From: Tritrichomonas musculus
Taxonomy: Eukaryota > Parabasalia > Tritrichomonadida > Tritrichomonadidae
Direction: 5' to 3'
Length of the DNA stretch: 64,000 nucleotides
Assembly: GCA_039105265.1 (NCBI GenBank)
Contig: JAPFFF010000011.1
Coordinates: 3,906,001-3,970,000, forward strand
The notes beneath the pieces are model-generated. The model saw only the letters and a program-made list of their open reading frames with translations. It was not told where the DNA came from and did no database searches. The position numbers and the translations under genes were made by a program. Below, piece by piece: positions 11,301-20,537 of this stretch. Position 1 is the stretch's first letter. The number at the start of each line of letters is the position of its first letter.

Positions 11301-11845
11301 AAGAACAACTTGAAAGAGAAAGAAGTAGTAATGTTAATGAAAATTCTGAAGATGAAAATATTATTGATGATCAAAATTCAGGAGAGATGTCAAAAGAAAG
11401 ACAGGCTGAAATTCAAAACCTTCTGTCAGAAAATAATCCTTATTCGCTGGTTCAGCAAGCTGAATATTGCTTACAATTATGCAACATTCAATTTATTGAA
11501 TTAACAGAGAAAGAAAAAGAAAAAAGAAAAAAGAAGTACGATAAAAGAAAGCCAATTTCTAAAGATTCAAAACTATTGAAAAGAGATGAAAAGAAAGTAT
11601 ATAAATCTGTATCTAACGTCCAAAAGAAAAAGACAACAAAGAAAAGATTCAATGGAATTTTTGATCATTTCCAAATTCCAGTCGACTCAAAGAAGAGAAA
11701 AGATAAACTTAATAAGAAGATTTTTGATATTCTTCTCTTAAATCCGAAAAATCATCCTTTTGAAGATACGATTCTTGCGTCTAAACTTGTTCTTATTGGT
11801 AAGGATGAAATGAGTATTAAAGAAATCAAGAGTTACTTAAGCTAA
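8333..11845 (+). CDS. DENN-domain protein with tandem IQ motifs and charged coiled coil
   Basis: A 1,170-residue protein. Residues ~1-330 form a DENN module: an upstream uDENN part (LFDLFARCHYDKDGTTPIFD), then cDENN with LPFWLPFSLFGPKDLILIFT, AVLTEQRIVFSS and YPLTCYSTYIPNL; after an acidic insert (~350-420) a dDENN-like helical part follows (to ~620). Residues ~665-900 hold about nine IQ-type units (IKIQSTFRMHRQRKEF), the known binding sites for calmodulin or myosin-light-chain-like proteins. Residues ~900-1010 are a KERERKE coiled coil, then a basic tail. DENN proteins are guanine-nucleotide exchange factors for Rabs, so this one may couple calcium to vesicle traffic; that link is inference. 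Two repeat tracts inside look recently amplified. Start is the ATG after a stop-rich spacer. Confidence 0.85.
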   Translation: MKLFDLFARCHYDKDGTTPIFDLYIQSPNFTGKKKEVMPVLPSILFMGRTKPPKYAFCHFFVLTTSKGDRNYGCCILFGEKKKVPSNNKLENESASNETSNNDIKKIKNQQKYKKSRTESDFETGINKSLKEKEQYSESDGESEDDDFTYLYAIAITSLLPLYQTLKNVLTCLLDVYPYDIEVAPFIINQIPMPPPGVVAVQFTFCDTTFLIPRPPPNQLPLIDLPFWLPFSLFGPKDLILIFTAVLTEQRIVFSSRFPAAIAPFIESILTLIYPLTCYSTYIPNLAQSMAPLLFSPLPYLIGVDPSVIPLDDLEDDILRVDLDTSSLYVSPNSIPPEIPTKPRQKLIKSLRKMTKLFKEKKKEESSDSEYYSDSDEDSDDNDDSDDDDDNEKKSKKRKRSSKINKNLVSINDDIDDSDETIKDDELIERKRKWILQCSSLVQQPVETIDLTDFNFTIPTSAITLPLMNGLFPEMIHSNKKDLFATFVKVRDAFLRFIIVLLMNTKQVSGKEVDNKINQFDSDFYKLFIGTQCFDVFIHQLNDFKQGGCKVKTLDEAKLLFFLESIQAKKNRSKLNKSKPTPFLTSSHWKHSSMFIVPFIPSKKSDFDDDIKPCNVADLVKNTQTLTFSRDFTVPLNIVKSVIISSPLSFQVPFPNEKEKKLKKIEKLGSIKKVVLIEKTIRGFMRRKAYEKMKKSAIIVHSFARMALCKTFYNQKMKPAAVKIHSTARMFLAKTKYKKMKKAAVMFQSAFRMYKQKKEYQAMRKAAIKIQSTFRMHRQRKEFLRMKEAAIKIQSTFRMHRQRKEFLRMKEAAIKIQSTFRMHRQRKEFLRMKEAAIKIQSTFRMHRQRKEFLRMKEAAIKIQSTFRMYLMKCRFKKMKESAIKIQSLFRGVMARKVFKKLKEKEIQRERERKEKEKKKKKEKEERERIKTEEKERKERERKEREERERKEREERERKEREERERKEREERERKEREERERHEREENEREEQLERERSSNVNENSEDENIIDDQNSGEMSKERQAEIQNLLSENNPYSLVQQAEYCLQLCNIQFIELTEKEKEKRKKKYDKRKPISKDSKLLKRDEKKVYKSVSNVQKKKTTKKRFNGIFDHFQIPVDSKKRKDKLNKKIFDILLLNPKNHPFEDTILASKLVLIGKDEMSIKEIKSYLS
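10628..10903 (+). repeat. Four near-identical 69-bp tandem repeats (IQ motifs)
   Basis: Units start at about 10,628, 10,697, 10,766 and 10,835 and each encodes 23 residues beginning AAIKIQSTFRMHRQRKEF. The DNA copies differ by only about one base (ATT versus ATC in the fourth), far less than the flanking IQ units, so this is a recent in-frame expansion. Confidence 0.95.
11150..11280 (+). repeat. 24-bp tandem repeat encoding a Lys/Glu/Arg coiled coil
   Basis: About five copies of a 24-bp unit (GAAAGAAAAGAACGTGAAGA plus AAGA), each encoding eight residues of the ERKEREER type. Near-identity at the DNA level points to slippage or unequal exchange in this tract. Confidence 0.9.
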
Positions 11846-12152
11846 ATCCTGATTTTTTTAATGTTGTCATTTTCAGGTTGGAAGTCAATACATATAAAGT
11901 TCATTGGTTTAAATATGTAATGCAAACTAATTTATTGCTAGTTTTCATATAAATTTTTTAAGTGATTTGTTTTAAAAATAATAATAAATAATAAAATAAG
12001 TTTTTGACACTATTTTAGTGTTTTCCGTTACTGGATTTTTGTTTATTCTTTTTCTTTCAATGATATCACTCCTGTTATACGATAATTATATTTTTTTCAT
12101 ATTTGCATATCAAACTTTTTAAAAAGCATTCTGAAAATAAATATTTTTTGTA
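11846..12152. other. Intergenic spacer
   Basis: About 300 bp of AT-rich sequence between two plus-strand genes. No motif that I can assign. Confidence 0.5.
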
Positions 12153-12551
12153 ATGCTAACATTATCATCTCATTCTTATAGATCATTTGCTAAATGGTTT
12201 ACACCAACGCATGAATGGATTGATATTCAAGGGAAAATAGGCACAATTGGAATAACTAATTTTCAATCTTATCATTTAGGTGATATCACTCATGCTGAAA
12301 TCCATCTTAACAAAGAGGTAAAAGCTGGTGATGAAATTGGTGATATAGAATCTGTAAAAACAACAAACCCTGTTTTTTCGCCAATGGACGGCAAAATTAT
12401 TGAAATCAATCCGCTTATTTTAAAAAATCCTAAAATAATAAATCAATCAGCTGAAAGAAAAGGCTGGCTTTGCAAAATGGAATTGTCTGATGCATCAAAA
12501 ACAAGTGGCCTAATGGATAATCAAAAATACAGGGATTCCATAAAGGTTTAA
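12153..12551 (+). CDS. gcvH: Glycine cleavage system H protein, probably hydrogenosomal
   Basis: A 132-residue lipoyl-domain protein, the usual length of H protein. The N-terminus MLTLSSHSYRSFAKWF is short, Ser/Arg-bearing and begins ML, like hydrogenosomal presequences. The family core follows: THEWIDIQGKIGTIGITNFQ, LGDITHAEIHLNKEVKAGD, and the lipoylation site IESVKTTNPVFSPMDGKIIE, with Lys in ESVK as attachment point. H protein shuttles the methylamine group between the P, T and L proteins. In Trichomonas only H and L proteins have been described in the hydrogenosome, so the partners here are uncertain. The usual E-x-N near 'INPLILKNPKIIN' is retained. Intact. Confidence 0.9.
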   Translation: MLTLSSHSYRSFAKWFTPTHEWIDIQGKIGTIGITNFQSYHLGDITHAEIHLNKEVKAGDEIGDIESVKTTNPVFSPMDGKIIEINPLILKNPKIINQSAERKGWLCKMELSDASKTSGLMDNQKYRDSIKV

Positions 12552-13039
12552 TTCAACATTTACAAATAATAATTGCTTACTGTTTGATTTATAAATTACA
12601 ACTTTTTTTTTTCTTTTCCAACTTTAATATTTGATTGAATGAAAAATCTAATGAAATAATATTTCTTATTTCTTTAGCTCATGTTGTATTAAATAATTAT
12701 TCTTATTATGTGTGTACTTTGGTCTTTGTTGTGATTTAGTTTCACCTCTAGTGGTTACTTTGAATTTTAGATAAGTGTTTAATAGGCATTCTCATTGTAA
12801 TGCTAATATATTAGCAAAATTAAATTTCTTTTTCGTTTTTAAATATCATATTTTTTATCTGAATCAAATCCGAAGACATTCGAAGTTTTGTTTTTTATTT
12901 TCAATTAAATTTTGTGTTATTTTGAATTAAGAAATTCAAAGCTTGAAACTCTTTTATCACAATTAATAATAAGATTGAAAAGAATTATTGAAATTATTGA
13001 CCAAGAGAAAATTGAAATTTTCAAATAGATAAATACAAA
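12552..13039. other. Intergenic spacer
   Basis: Nearly 490 bp of AT-rich sequence. No gene, repeat or RNA that I can support. Confidence 0.5.
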
Positions 13040-14395
13040 ATGATTGCAGATGGTGAAGGTTATCAACCAGTTGTTATTCCTCTCCCTCCAGATCTAAAAG
13101 ACCTCCTTTTAGATGATAACACTAAGCTTGAAGATATTTTAAATCGTGATATTACTTTTCGCTTATTTCGAACAAATGAGCAAACAATGATTTCATTTCT
13201 TTCTAAACATATTGACCAACTTCTTGATTTATCTTTTAATCCAAATTCTGATAAAGAATTAAGTGCAAAAGCATTTGGAATTTTAGAACATAGGCAGGAA
13301 GTTTTAACAAAGCTTCTTTTGGAGAAACAAAGAATTCATAATACTGCTTGTACAATTCTTTCAAACCCCGATGATCTCAACCCTTTGTTTCTTAACAGAC
13401 TTGCATCATTAACGTTAGATGTTATTTATTATGATCCTGCATTTATTATTGGAAAATGTGGTTATATCCTTCAATTGATTCCTTTTACTGGTGAACCATC
13501 AATCCTTTCGCTTTTCGAATCACTTTGTTCACCAAACGATGATCACGATTTCATTCAATTTCAAAATTGGATGAACTCAATAGGATTCACAGAAGTTCTT
13601 TTAAAAGAACTTGATGATTTTCCTATTCAAATGGAAAATGCAACTTTATTAACTCCCTCAGCCAATTATTATGCTGCGTTGCTAAGATTAATTACAGTTT
13701 GTGGTTCCTCGCCCATTTTTGGCCCAAAAGTTTGTACTTATCAATTTGTCACAGCTTTAAATAGAGCTGCTGGTAATTATCCCCTGTTTATTGAAGATCA
13801 AAGATGGGAAGCAATTTCTGCTATCTACTGTCAATCAACAAAAGAAATAATGCGTGGATTCTTTCCTCTTGCAATAGAAATTCTTAACGATAAAAGCAGA
13901 TGTAATACACTTTCTGGAACATCAGCCATTGATATATTATCAGTAATGGTTGCAATTGATCCTGTTCTAATTGATTTCTTTATATCAATGAGTGTTCCCC
14001 AAATTATTTTGAACTTGGTAATTGAGTTTCCAGATGCAACATTACTACATATTTCTGTTATTGATTTTATTAAAGCCGCCTTACAAAACAACCAGATTAG
14101 GAAATCATTTGCTCATGATATATCGAGCACTCTTCTTCTGACTTTTACTCAGGAAAATAAATGCCTCAGAGGGACTCTGTATAAAATATTAAGAGCTGTC
14201 GTAAAACTATCAAAAGCAAATCCAAAAATAGCTTCAGATTTTAAGCAAAACCAAAAGCTTACCGATATTATTTCAGGACCTATGCAAGAGTACCGTCTTG
14301 TTTTGAAAAGTCAATATGGAGGTGGCTTTAAATATGCAGATGCTGATGATGTCGCTTCTCTGGCACAAAAAGCTATTAATAATCTTGGATTGTAA
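13040..14395 (+). CDS. SAPS-like armadillo-type protein (possible PP6/SIT4 phosphatase regulatory subunit)
   Basis: A 451-residue, all-helical protein. The N-terminal third follows the layout of SAPS-domain proteins (yeast SAP4/SAP185, human PPP6R): a 'KLEDILNRD' opening, 'FRTNEQTMISFLSKHIDQLLDLSF', helices with 'AKAFGILE', and then 'NPLFLNRLASLTLDVIYYDP', matching the family's 'LNPLLA..F.K....L' helix. The rest is successive helix pairs of ARM/HEAT type. SAPS proteins bind the catalytic subunit of SIT4/PP6 phosphatase and steer it to substrates. I see no catalytic motif, which fits a scaffold. The assignment is by pattern and could also be a general ARM-repeat protein. Intact, plus strand, alone. 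Confidence 0.55.
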   Translation: MIADGEGYQPVVIPLPPDLKDLLLDDNTKLEDILNRDITFRLFRTNEQTMISFLSKHIDQLLDLSFNPNSDKELSAKAFGILEHRQEVLTKLLLEKQRIHNTACTILSNPDDLNPLFLNRLASLTLDVIYYDPAFIIGKCGYILQLIPFTGEPSILSLFESLCSPNDDHDFIQFQNWMNSIGFTEVLLKELDDFPIQMENATLLTPSANYYAALLRLITVCGSSPIFGPKVCTYQFVTALNRAAGNYPLFIEDQRWEAISAIYCQSTKEIMRGFFPLAIEILNDKSRCNTLSGTSAIDILSVMVAIDPVLIDFFISMSVPQIILNLVIEFPDATLLHISVIDFIKAALQNNQIRKSFAHDISSTLLLTFTQENKCLRGTLYKILRAVVKLSKANPKIASDFKQNQKLTDIISGPMQEYRLVLKSQYGGGFKYADADDVASLAQKAINNLGL

Positions 14396-14648
14396 TATAA
14401 TTATATGCTTATTTTTATTTATTTTCGTATATAGAAGTATAATCACGGTTTTTATATACTACTAATATAGATTTTTTTATGATAAATTTGTGTTATAACG
14501 TTTTTTTATTTGGATATTCAACTAAATATGTTCTCAAATTTTAGTGTTAAAATTGGCATTTCAATTTATTTCATCGATTTCTGAAATTTTTCATTCAAAA
14601 GTTCTAAAGAAAAAATGTCTTCAATCAAATATTTGATTTATATTAAAA

Positions 14649-15353
14649 ATGTCTAAAAAAGTACTTGACCGTCATCCATTTCTCAAAACAGTTGAGACCA
14701 ATGGTAATGCTAGTAATAGAGAACAAATTAAAATTACTCTTCTTCGAATTTTTAACTTTTCTTCAATATTATATTTTGGGGTATCAGTTTTGCTTTTTTA
14801 TCTTTCATTTTATTTTTTTGGAAAATCGCAATTCCGCATTTTAATCCCAGCATTTTACTGGGCAGTTCTTGGATTGGCTTCACTAACAGCTCTTGGCTAT
14901 ATCTTTCATATAGTTTTCATCTTTATAAAGAAAAAAAGGCATATCAGGCCTGTAGAGTTTACTGTTGTTTCCATATGTGTAATCGTATTTTTAGTTTATG
15001 AGCTTATTATCTTTACAATCACTCAACAATTAGACAAAAATTTCAAGGAGTTTTGGAAAAAACATAATGGTGATGTAAAGGTACAGCAAATTGAAAATTC
15101 ATTAAAATGCTGTGGATACGATAAGCTTGAATCAAGATGTTCAAGACGTTCAAATGTTCAATGTTACAGCGTAATTAACAAAAATTATTTTAAGCATCAG
15201 TATCCAATTGCATTTTCGCAAATGGCGTTTACTATCGTATTGTTTATATATCTTTTAGAACTTTTCAGCAAATCACTTATGAAGAAGAAAAAGCAACATA
15301 ATAATTCAGAGAAAAAGCAGAGAGAAATGCCTCTATCACCAGATCAACTTTAA
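14649..15353 (+). CDS. Tetraspanin-family membrane protein
   Basis: A 234-residue protein with four hydrophobic segments at about 32-53, 67-92, 103-125 and 192-213, the tetraspanin topology. The large extracellular loop (~126-190) contains the diagnostic CCG motif (SLKCCGYDKL), with two further cysteines (SRCSRRSNVQC) to form the disulfide pair. The loop is short compared with animal tetraspanins. The C-terminus is basic and polar. Tetraspanins organise membrane microdomains; in trichomonads members are found at the cell surface and in exosomes, known from T. vaginalis. Ligands are unknown. Intact. Confidence 0.85.
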   Translation: MSKKVLDRHPFLKTVETNGNASNREQIKITLLRIFNFSSILYFGVSVLLFYLSFYFFGKSQFRILIPAFYWAVLGLASLTALGYIFHIVFIFIKKKRHIRPVEFTVVSICVIVFLVYELIIFTITQQLDKNFKEFWKKHNGDVKVQQIENSLKCCGYDKLESRCSRRSNVQCYSVINKNYFKHQYPIAFSQMAFTIVLFIYLLELFSKSLMKKKKQHNNSEKKQREMPLSPDQL

Positions 15354-15721
15354 TTATTTTCTTTTTTACTGGAATAGTATTTTTTTTTTTTTTTTTTATA
15401 GTTTAAAAGTATTTCATTTTTTATTACTTATTAAAGAATTAATGTTTATAGATTAATGCTTTTTGTTTTTGAAGATTCCATTAAATGCATCATATCTTGG
15501 GATCAGAATTTGTGATCCATAAAATTTGTTTATAAAAAGCAATTAAATTTTTCTTTTTTCTTTTTATTTTTGCTATGATTATTTAATACTATTTTATCAA
15601 GTTCATGATTTGGATATCCAAATAAAATAAAAATTTTCATGATTTGAAAATCTAGAACTTTTTATATGAATTTGAACCAATATTTTTATTTAAATAAATT
15701 ATTTTTCCATATCAATTTTTC
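15354..15721. other. Intergenic spacer
   Basis: About 370 bp, including an 18-base T run near 15,382. No gene or structured element that I can support. Confidence 0.5.
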
Positions 15722-17092
15722 ATGTTTGCAATTGATCTTATTTCATCTCAAAAACTCGAACGAGTAGAAAAATCAGAAGAAGGCTTTGAATATAGTGTAA
15801 TTGATGTTCCAGAAATGAAATTATGGAAGTTAATGACAACTGTTTCTGGTGACTTAACATGGGATTTCCCGGTTCTTCATCCATCACGAACAAATGTTGT
15901 TTTCATACTTGCAATACCTTCGTTCTTGAATTATCTGGATATTTGTTTATTTATCAAAAAGATTACACAAGTTTCGTTTAAGATCACATTTTTCAAAAGC
16001 TTATATCGTTCTGCCGCTATAGAATTCTCAACTCAAGAAGGTGCTGATACATTTTACATTAACACTCTAGGTGAACCTTTTGATTTAAAACATGCTCATA
16101 TTCGTTGTATTTCACTTTTTCTACTTCAAATTACGCCAAATATTGGAATGCATCCGATAGCAACCAATGAAGAATGTTGTGAGCGTGAACTTACTCTCCC
16201 TTTATGCCCTTTATGTTTTCAGCTTTTTGATCCATCGATTAACTTCTTTTTTGCTTTTTCAACCACTGACGATTTTTCAGTGCAAGCTTACTTTGATTGG
16301 GGTGAATCCAAATGTCCAGTATGTCATGTAATATATGGATCTCTTTTGAGTTCGCAACCTCCAAACGAAACCAGTCAAAATGAATATGAAAAAAATGTTT
16401 CTGATGATGATTTTGAGAGTGATGCGCTCACACATTCTACTTCAGATCATACCTGCTTTGGATGTCCAATTCCTAATTTGAAATGCCAAACTCCAGGATG
16501 CAATGAAACTGAAAAGCTTTGGATTTGTATGGATTGCGGGCATGTTGGTTGTGGACGTGAAAAAAATCAGCATTCGCTTAATCATTTTTACGAAACAAGA
16601 CATAGATTTTCATTAAGGTTTGTTAATATATGGCTTTGGGATTATATTGCAGACAAAACTATTCAAAGAATCTTTCAAGAAAAAACGCCAGAAGCAAATA
16701 ATGAAGTACTTCGATTATATAGAAAAAAGCTTCTTGAAGGTGTTACTTCCGTAAGAAATAGTTATGAAAATGAAATAAAAATAATTAGAGAAACTGGACA
16801 TGAAGAATTAGAGGAACTTAGCGAAGAACTGAGAAAGCTTGAAGAAGAAGAGCAGAGTCTGATTCCTGATTATCAAATAACAGTTGGACTTGATGAAAAA
16901 ATTAATGAAACGCAGGCCGAAATTGATAAAAAGAGAAATGATCCAGAAATGCTTCGTTCCAATACATTAAAAAAGAACAAAATATTATTAGATAAGCAGA
17001 TTGCTGATAATCAAGCTAAAATCGATAAATTATGCATTTTTCTCGATAAAAGGGGCGATGTTTCTACTGATGTTGATATATCATACACGTAA
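15722..17092 (+). CDS. BRAP2-like (BRCA1-associated protein 2) ubiquitin-binding protein, RING degenerate
   Basis: A 456-residue protein with the BRAP2 order of domains. Residues ~55-145 form the RNA-recognition-like N-terminal domain (RTNVVFILAIPSFLNYLDI and FSTQEGADTFY). Residues ~155-215 are where a RING should be, with ELTLPLCPLC at one end and ESKCPVCHVIYG at the other, but the central Cys/His ligands between them are missing. Residues ~240-310 are a ZnF-UBP (CQTPGCNETEKLWICMDCGH, VGCGREKNQHSLNHFYETRH). A coiled coil (~345-440) closes it. BRAP2 proteins are E3 ligases that bind ubiquitin chains through ZnF-UBP; with only one pair of CxxC on each side, ligase activity here is doubtful. 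Confidence 0.85.
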   Translation: MFAIDLISSQKLERVEKSEEGFEYSVIDVPEMKLWKLMTTVSGDLTWDFPVLHPSRTNVVFILAIPSFLNYLDICLFIKKITQVSFKITFFKSLYRSAAIEFSTQEGADTFYINTLGEPFDLKHAHIRCISLFLLQITPNIGMHPIATNEECCERELTLPLCPLCFQLFDPSINFFFAFSTTDDFSVQAYFDWGESKCPVCHVIYGSLLSSQPPNETSQNEYEKNVSDDDFESDALTHSTSDHTCFGCPIPNLKCQTPGCNETEKLWICMDCGHVGCGREKNQHSLNHFYETRHRFSLRFVNIWLWDYIADKTIQRIFQEKTPEANNEVLRLYRKKLLEGVTSVRNSYENEIKIIRETGHEELEELSEELRKLEEEEQSLIPDYQITVGLDEKINETQAEIDKKRNDPEMLRSNTLKKNKILLDKQIADNQAKIDKLCIFLDKRGDVSTDVDISYT

Positions 17093-17287
17093 TATTAAAT
17101 ATTATGCGGATTGTTTTTTTCATTTAAATATTTTAAAATATTCGAAATATCTTTTTTTTAATGCTATTTTCTCCTGATAACAAAATATAAAAAAAAATTA
17201 TTAATTTAATATATTCAAACGTAAATTTAAATAACTTGATAAATAATATGTATGCAGATAAATACTACACCATGGAAAATAAAAATG

Positions 17288-19404
17288 CTAATAAAGATTT
17301 AGTGATTTAGCCCGAGGAAGAGAACTATTTCTCACAGAAGTTCGCTTTTTTCGTTGTATTAAAGGCGTAATTCCAACGTTTGGTTTTGTAACTGATTTTT
17401 TAGACATATTCGCACTCTGGAGCAAAGGAGTTGCTCCTTGATTAGGATTCGCCTGAGATTGAATGAAGCTAACAACAGCATTGGCTCTATTTGGAGTGTG
17501 GCAGTTCTCACCTCCATCATTTTCAAAATTAGCTTCAATGTCAATTTCTCCTTCGTTTTCACCCTCAATTTCGTTTTCATTTTTTTCAGTTTCTATTTGG
17601 TCGTTCTCTTTTTCTTCTTCATTATCAGGCTCATTCTTTTCAAGACCAAGGGAAGGTCGTGCCGAAAGAGAAATATTTTTTTTATGCATCGAAGCCCGCG
17701 GGCTTCGTAGTGAAGTAGTTCCTTCTGTGTTATTATTTGCACCAATTGATGTAAATGGAATCCTCGGAGGGAGCTTCAAGCGATTACCTTTCCCTGGAGG
17801 TTCATGAACCGGAGGTCCAAGACTCTTTCTTTTCCTAGCAGCCATTCTTGCTTTATCATCACGAAATTTCGGACTGATTCCAGATTGTTTTCCCGAATCT
17901 TTTCCATAAATAGCTTCAGACGCCAATCCAACGAGATCAATGATTTTTTCTTTTCTAAGCATACGGTAAACGGCAGTTAATGGTGTAATTTCTCCACATA
18001 ATATTGATGATACAAGAGTTGAACAATCATACCCAAGATCTGTCATACTAGAAACAATATCACGATCAATAGGATCCATGCCAGAGGATGCTCCTCTGTT
18101 CCTATTTGATAGAACGCTTTTTTCATTTCCAGCTTCGCCAATACTCGCAGTAGTTGGATTGATTCTCCAAGCACTACTATCCTTAATTAGCATATATTCA
18201 TATTGAGAAAACCACGGATGCTCTTTAATTTTTTTTAAAGTGATTCGCTTACTGGGATCTTTTTCAAGTAATCTGTTAAGAAGGTCACGAAGCTGAAATG
18301 AGAGTGAATTTGGATATTTTGGCTGCGTTTTTATGATTTTTTGAAGAAGACGCTGAATATTATCATCTTCAAAAGGAAGCTCACCAACAACCATAGCATA
18401 AAGAAGAATTCCAGCACTCCAGTAATCTGAGGCGATTGTATATGGTTCTCCTTTAATCATTTCAGGTGAGGCATACGCTGTGTGTTAGTTTGATCAAAAA
18501 AAAAATAATAATGAGGATTTTAATGTATTATAAAAGATTAAAATTATTATTTAAGAAAGCTCGCTAATGTAATCAATAACATTTGTCATTAATTCGTTCA
18601 AAAAAGAAGTTGTTCCTTTTTGAAAAATCGCTTTGAAATAAAATGCTAGTAAAAAGATGGTTGAATAAAATGATATAAAGATATATAATTTGACAATGAT
18701 TAAGAAATAATATGTTGTAATAGATATTGAAATTTAAGATCGAATTGAAGCAAAGTTTTCTATATCTCCGATTTTTTATGAGTTGGATGATAAAAAAAAA
18801 TAAAAATTGATATTAGCGAGTAAATAATTAAATAATAAATTAATCAAATATACAATAATTAAAATCGCATCATTATTAAAATAATATGCATACCTGGTGA
18901 TCCACAAGCTGTCTTCAAAAATTGATTTTCTTTTGAAAAAGTATTTGAAAGTCCAAAATCGATTAATCGTATATTGTCATGCCTATCAAGTAAAACATTT
19001 TCTGCTTTTAAATCTCTGTGAGCAATTTTTTTGTCGACATGTAGGTATTCAAGAACTGAAATTAGTTGGCAAAAATAGTGACGTGCTTGCTCTTCAGAAA
19101 GTTCTCCATTTGTGTTAACATAGTTAAGCATATTTCCATTTTGAACGTACTCCATTATAATATAAAAGTTTTCATCGTCCTCAAGAACTTCAAAAAACTC
19201 TGCAATAAAAGGATGATCGAGATCTTTAATTAAATCAACTTCACGTTTAAATCGATCTACGTGATCTGGATCTGCAAAATTGTGCCTTGGTATGATTTTG
19301 ACTGCAACCTGAGTATGCGTTGTTTTATGTTCAGCAACTCTAACGCTTGCAAATGTACCTTGCCCAATAACATCATTGAGAATATATTCGCCAATTACAG
19401 TCAT
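17288..19404 (-). CDS. CAMK-like (AMPK/MARK-type) protein kinase, two exons
   Basis: The coding sequence is join(17288..18477, 18894..19404) on the minus strand, 566 residues. Exon 1 carries the N-lobe and loop: GQGTFASVRVAEH, AVKIIP, HRDLKAENVLL, DFGLSN and ACGSP. Exon 2 continues precisely at YASPEM and carries DYWSAGILLYAMVVGELPF and the HPWF end of the catalytic domain. The splice joins G|CG to give ACGSPAYASPEM, with no residue lost. All catalytic residues (Lys, HRD, DFG, APE-equivalent SPE) are present. Behind the kinase is a UBA-like stretch (DPIDRDIVSSMTDLGYD), typical of AMPK/MARK relatives, then a disordered tail with an acidic Glu/Asn run. Trichomonads have many such kinases; substrate unknown. 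Confidence 0.9.
18478..18893 (-). other. Spliceosomal intron, 416 bp, ending in ACTAACACACAG
   Basis: On the minus strand the intron begins GTATGC at 18,893 and ends ACTAACACACAG at 18,478. The 3' twelve bases are the fused branch-site and acceptor motif known for Trichomonas introns. Removing it restores an unbroken kinase activation segment, whereas both frames stop inside it. It is longer than described Trichomonas introns, which are mostly under about 200 bp, and its donor departs from GTAYGT in the last position. Confidence 0.93.
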
Positions 19405-20523
19405 TATATCATTTATTTATTTAATCTTGATTTTGGCATCATATCTTTTTGTATAAAAAAACCATTTGGCACTACTAATTTTGAGGAAAATATTTGGAGT
19501 AATTGTTAGTATAGAAAATTTTGTTTTGATTTAACTCAATTCAATTATTCAAATATAAAAATTTATTCCTCAATTATTCAATTCAATTTCTTCTGGATAA
19601 TAAGGTAAAATATTTCTTAATTTAAATTGGAGATAGCCATTATTGTGCTCAAAAAAACAAATTCGTTTTTTTGTTAAGATCAAACTTTTTAAGAAGATTC
19701 CCGAATAAACAACTTTTTGAGAAAATTTTATTTTAAAAACTTTCAGTGTAAAGTAATTCAAAAAAATAACTTTACATTTAAGAAATCCAGAATCTTTCTT
19801 TTTTGATATATGAAAATAATATTTTAAACATTGATAATGATTACATTAGGTCCTATTGAAAATTCAATTTAAAACAATAAATTTATTGATGCAAATGATA
19901 TTATGCCCATAAAATAGCTTGTTATCTATCCATTAGGGTAAATATGAATTGTTCATATTATGTTGAATGAATATTAATTTCAGCTAAGAAGTGTTCAAAA
20001 AAAGATAAATGAAGAAAATGAGATTGGTATCAACAAGTAAAATAAAATTATGAGCAACAAAATTAGGTATGTAATTTATATAATATAGAAGCTGGCCTAA
20101 TAATTATTGTTAATATATTATGATATGTATTGGTTAAATTTTCAAAATAATTATAAAATTATTCCAGTTGAATATTCGGTTACGTTAAATTTTAAAACTA
20201 CAATGGTTTTGTATGTTTTAAATTGAATCATTTATTAATAAGAATCTATTTTCATCAGTTTTATGAGGATATATAAGCAAAATGAAATATTTTAAATAAG
20301 TATTGAATTTTGTTAGAATTCAATTTTAGCCAAAAATTGTTCCTTTTTTTACAAATCAAAAATTAATAAAATTCATATATTAGATTTTTATTAATATTAT
20401 TATAAATTATAACATAATATTGTGAATTTAAATAAAAAATTATTAATATTTTATACTAATAAAAATGTTTTTATATTTTTAAATAAGACGTACAATTGTT
20501 CGGTTAAGACGGTTATGGTCAGG
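19405..20523. other. Gene-free spacer between divergent genes
   Basis: About 1.1 kb of very AT-rich DNA separating the kinase and ribosomal P1 genes. A 63-codon minus-strand frame at 19,570-19,761 has only background composition. No inverted-repeat ends were found. Confidence 0.5.
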
Positions 20524-20537
20524 CCTTTTGTTCAATC
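20524..20537 (+). promoter_or_regulatory. CCTTTT/Inr-like core promoter of the ribosomal P1 gene
   Basis: A locally G+C-rich patch (GGTCAGGCCTTTTG) ends directly at the start codon, in contrast to the AT-rich flank. CCTTT recalls the T. vaginalis M5 initiator-type motif, reported to overlap transcription starts; a TTCAATC follows. The assignment is tentative. Confidence 0.3.

Noticed and set aside
10922-11374. 150-codon minus-strand Phe/Ser-rich frame
   Set aside because: Antisense shadow of the Lys/Glu/Arg repeat of the DENN-IQ gene; its repeats merely mirror the 24-bp DNA unit.
17438-17807. Plus-strand frames opposite the kinase tail
   Set aside because: Lie antisense to the acidic tail of the kinase gene and have no independent support.
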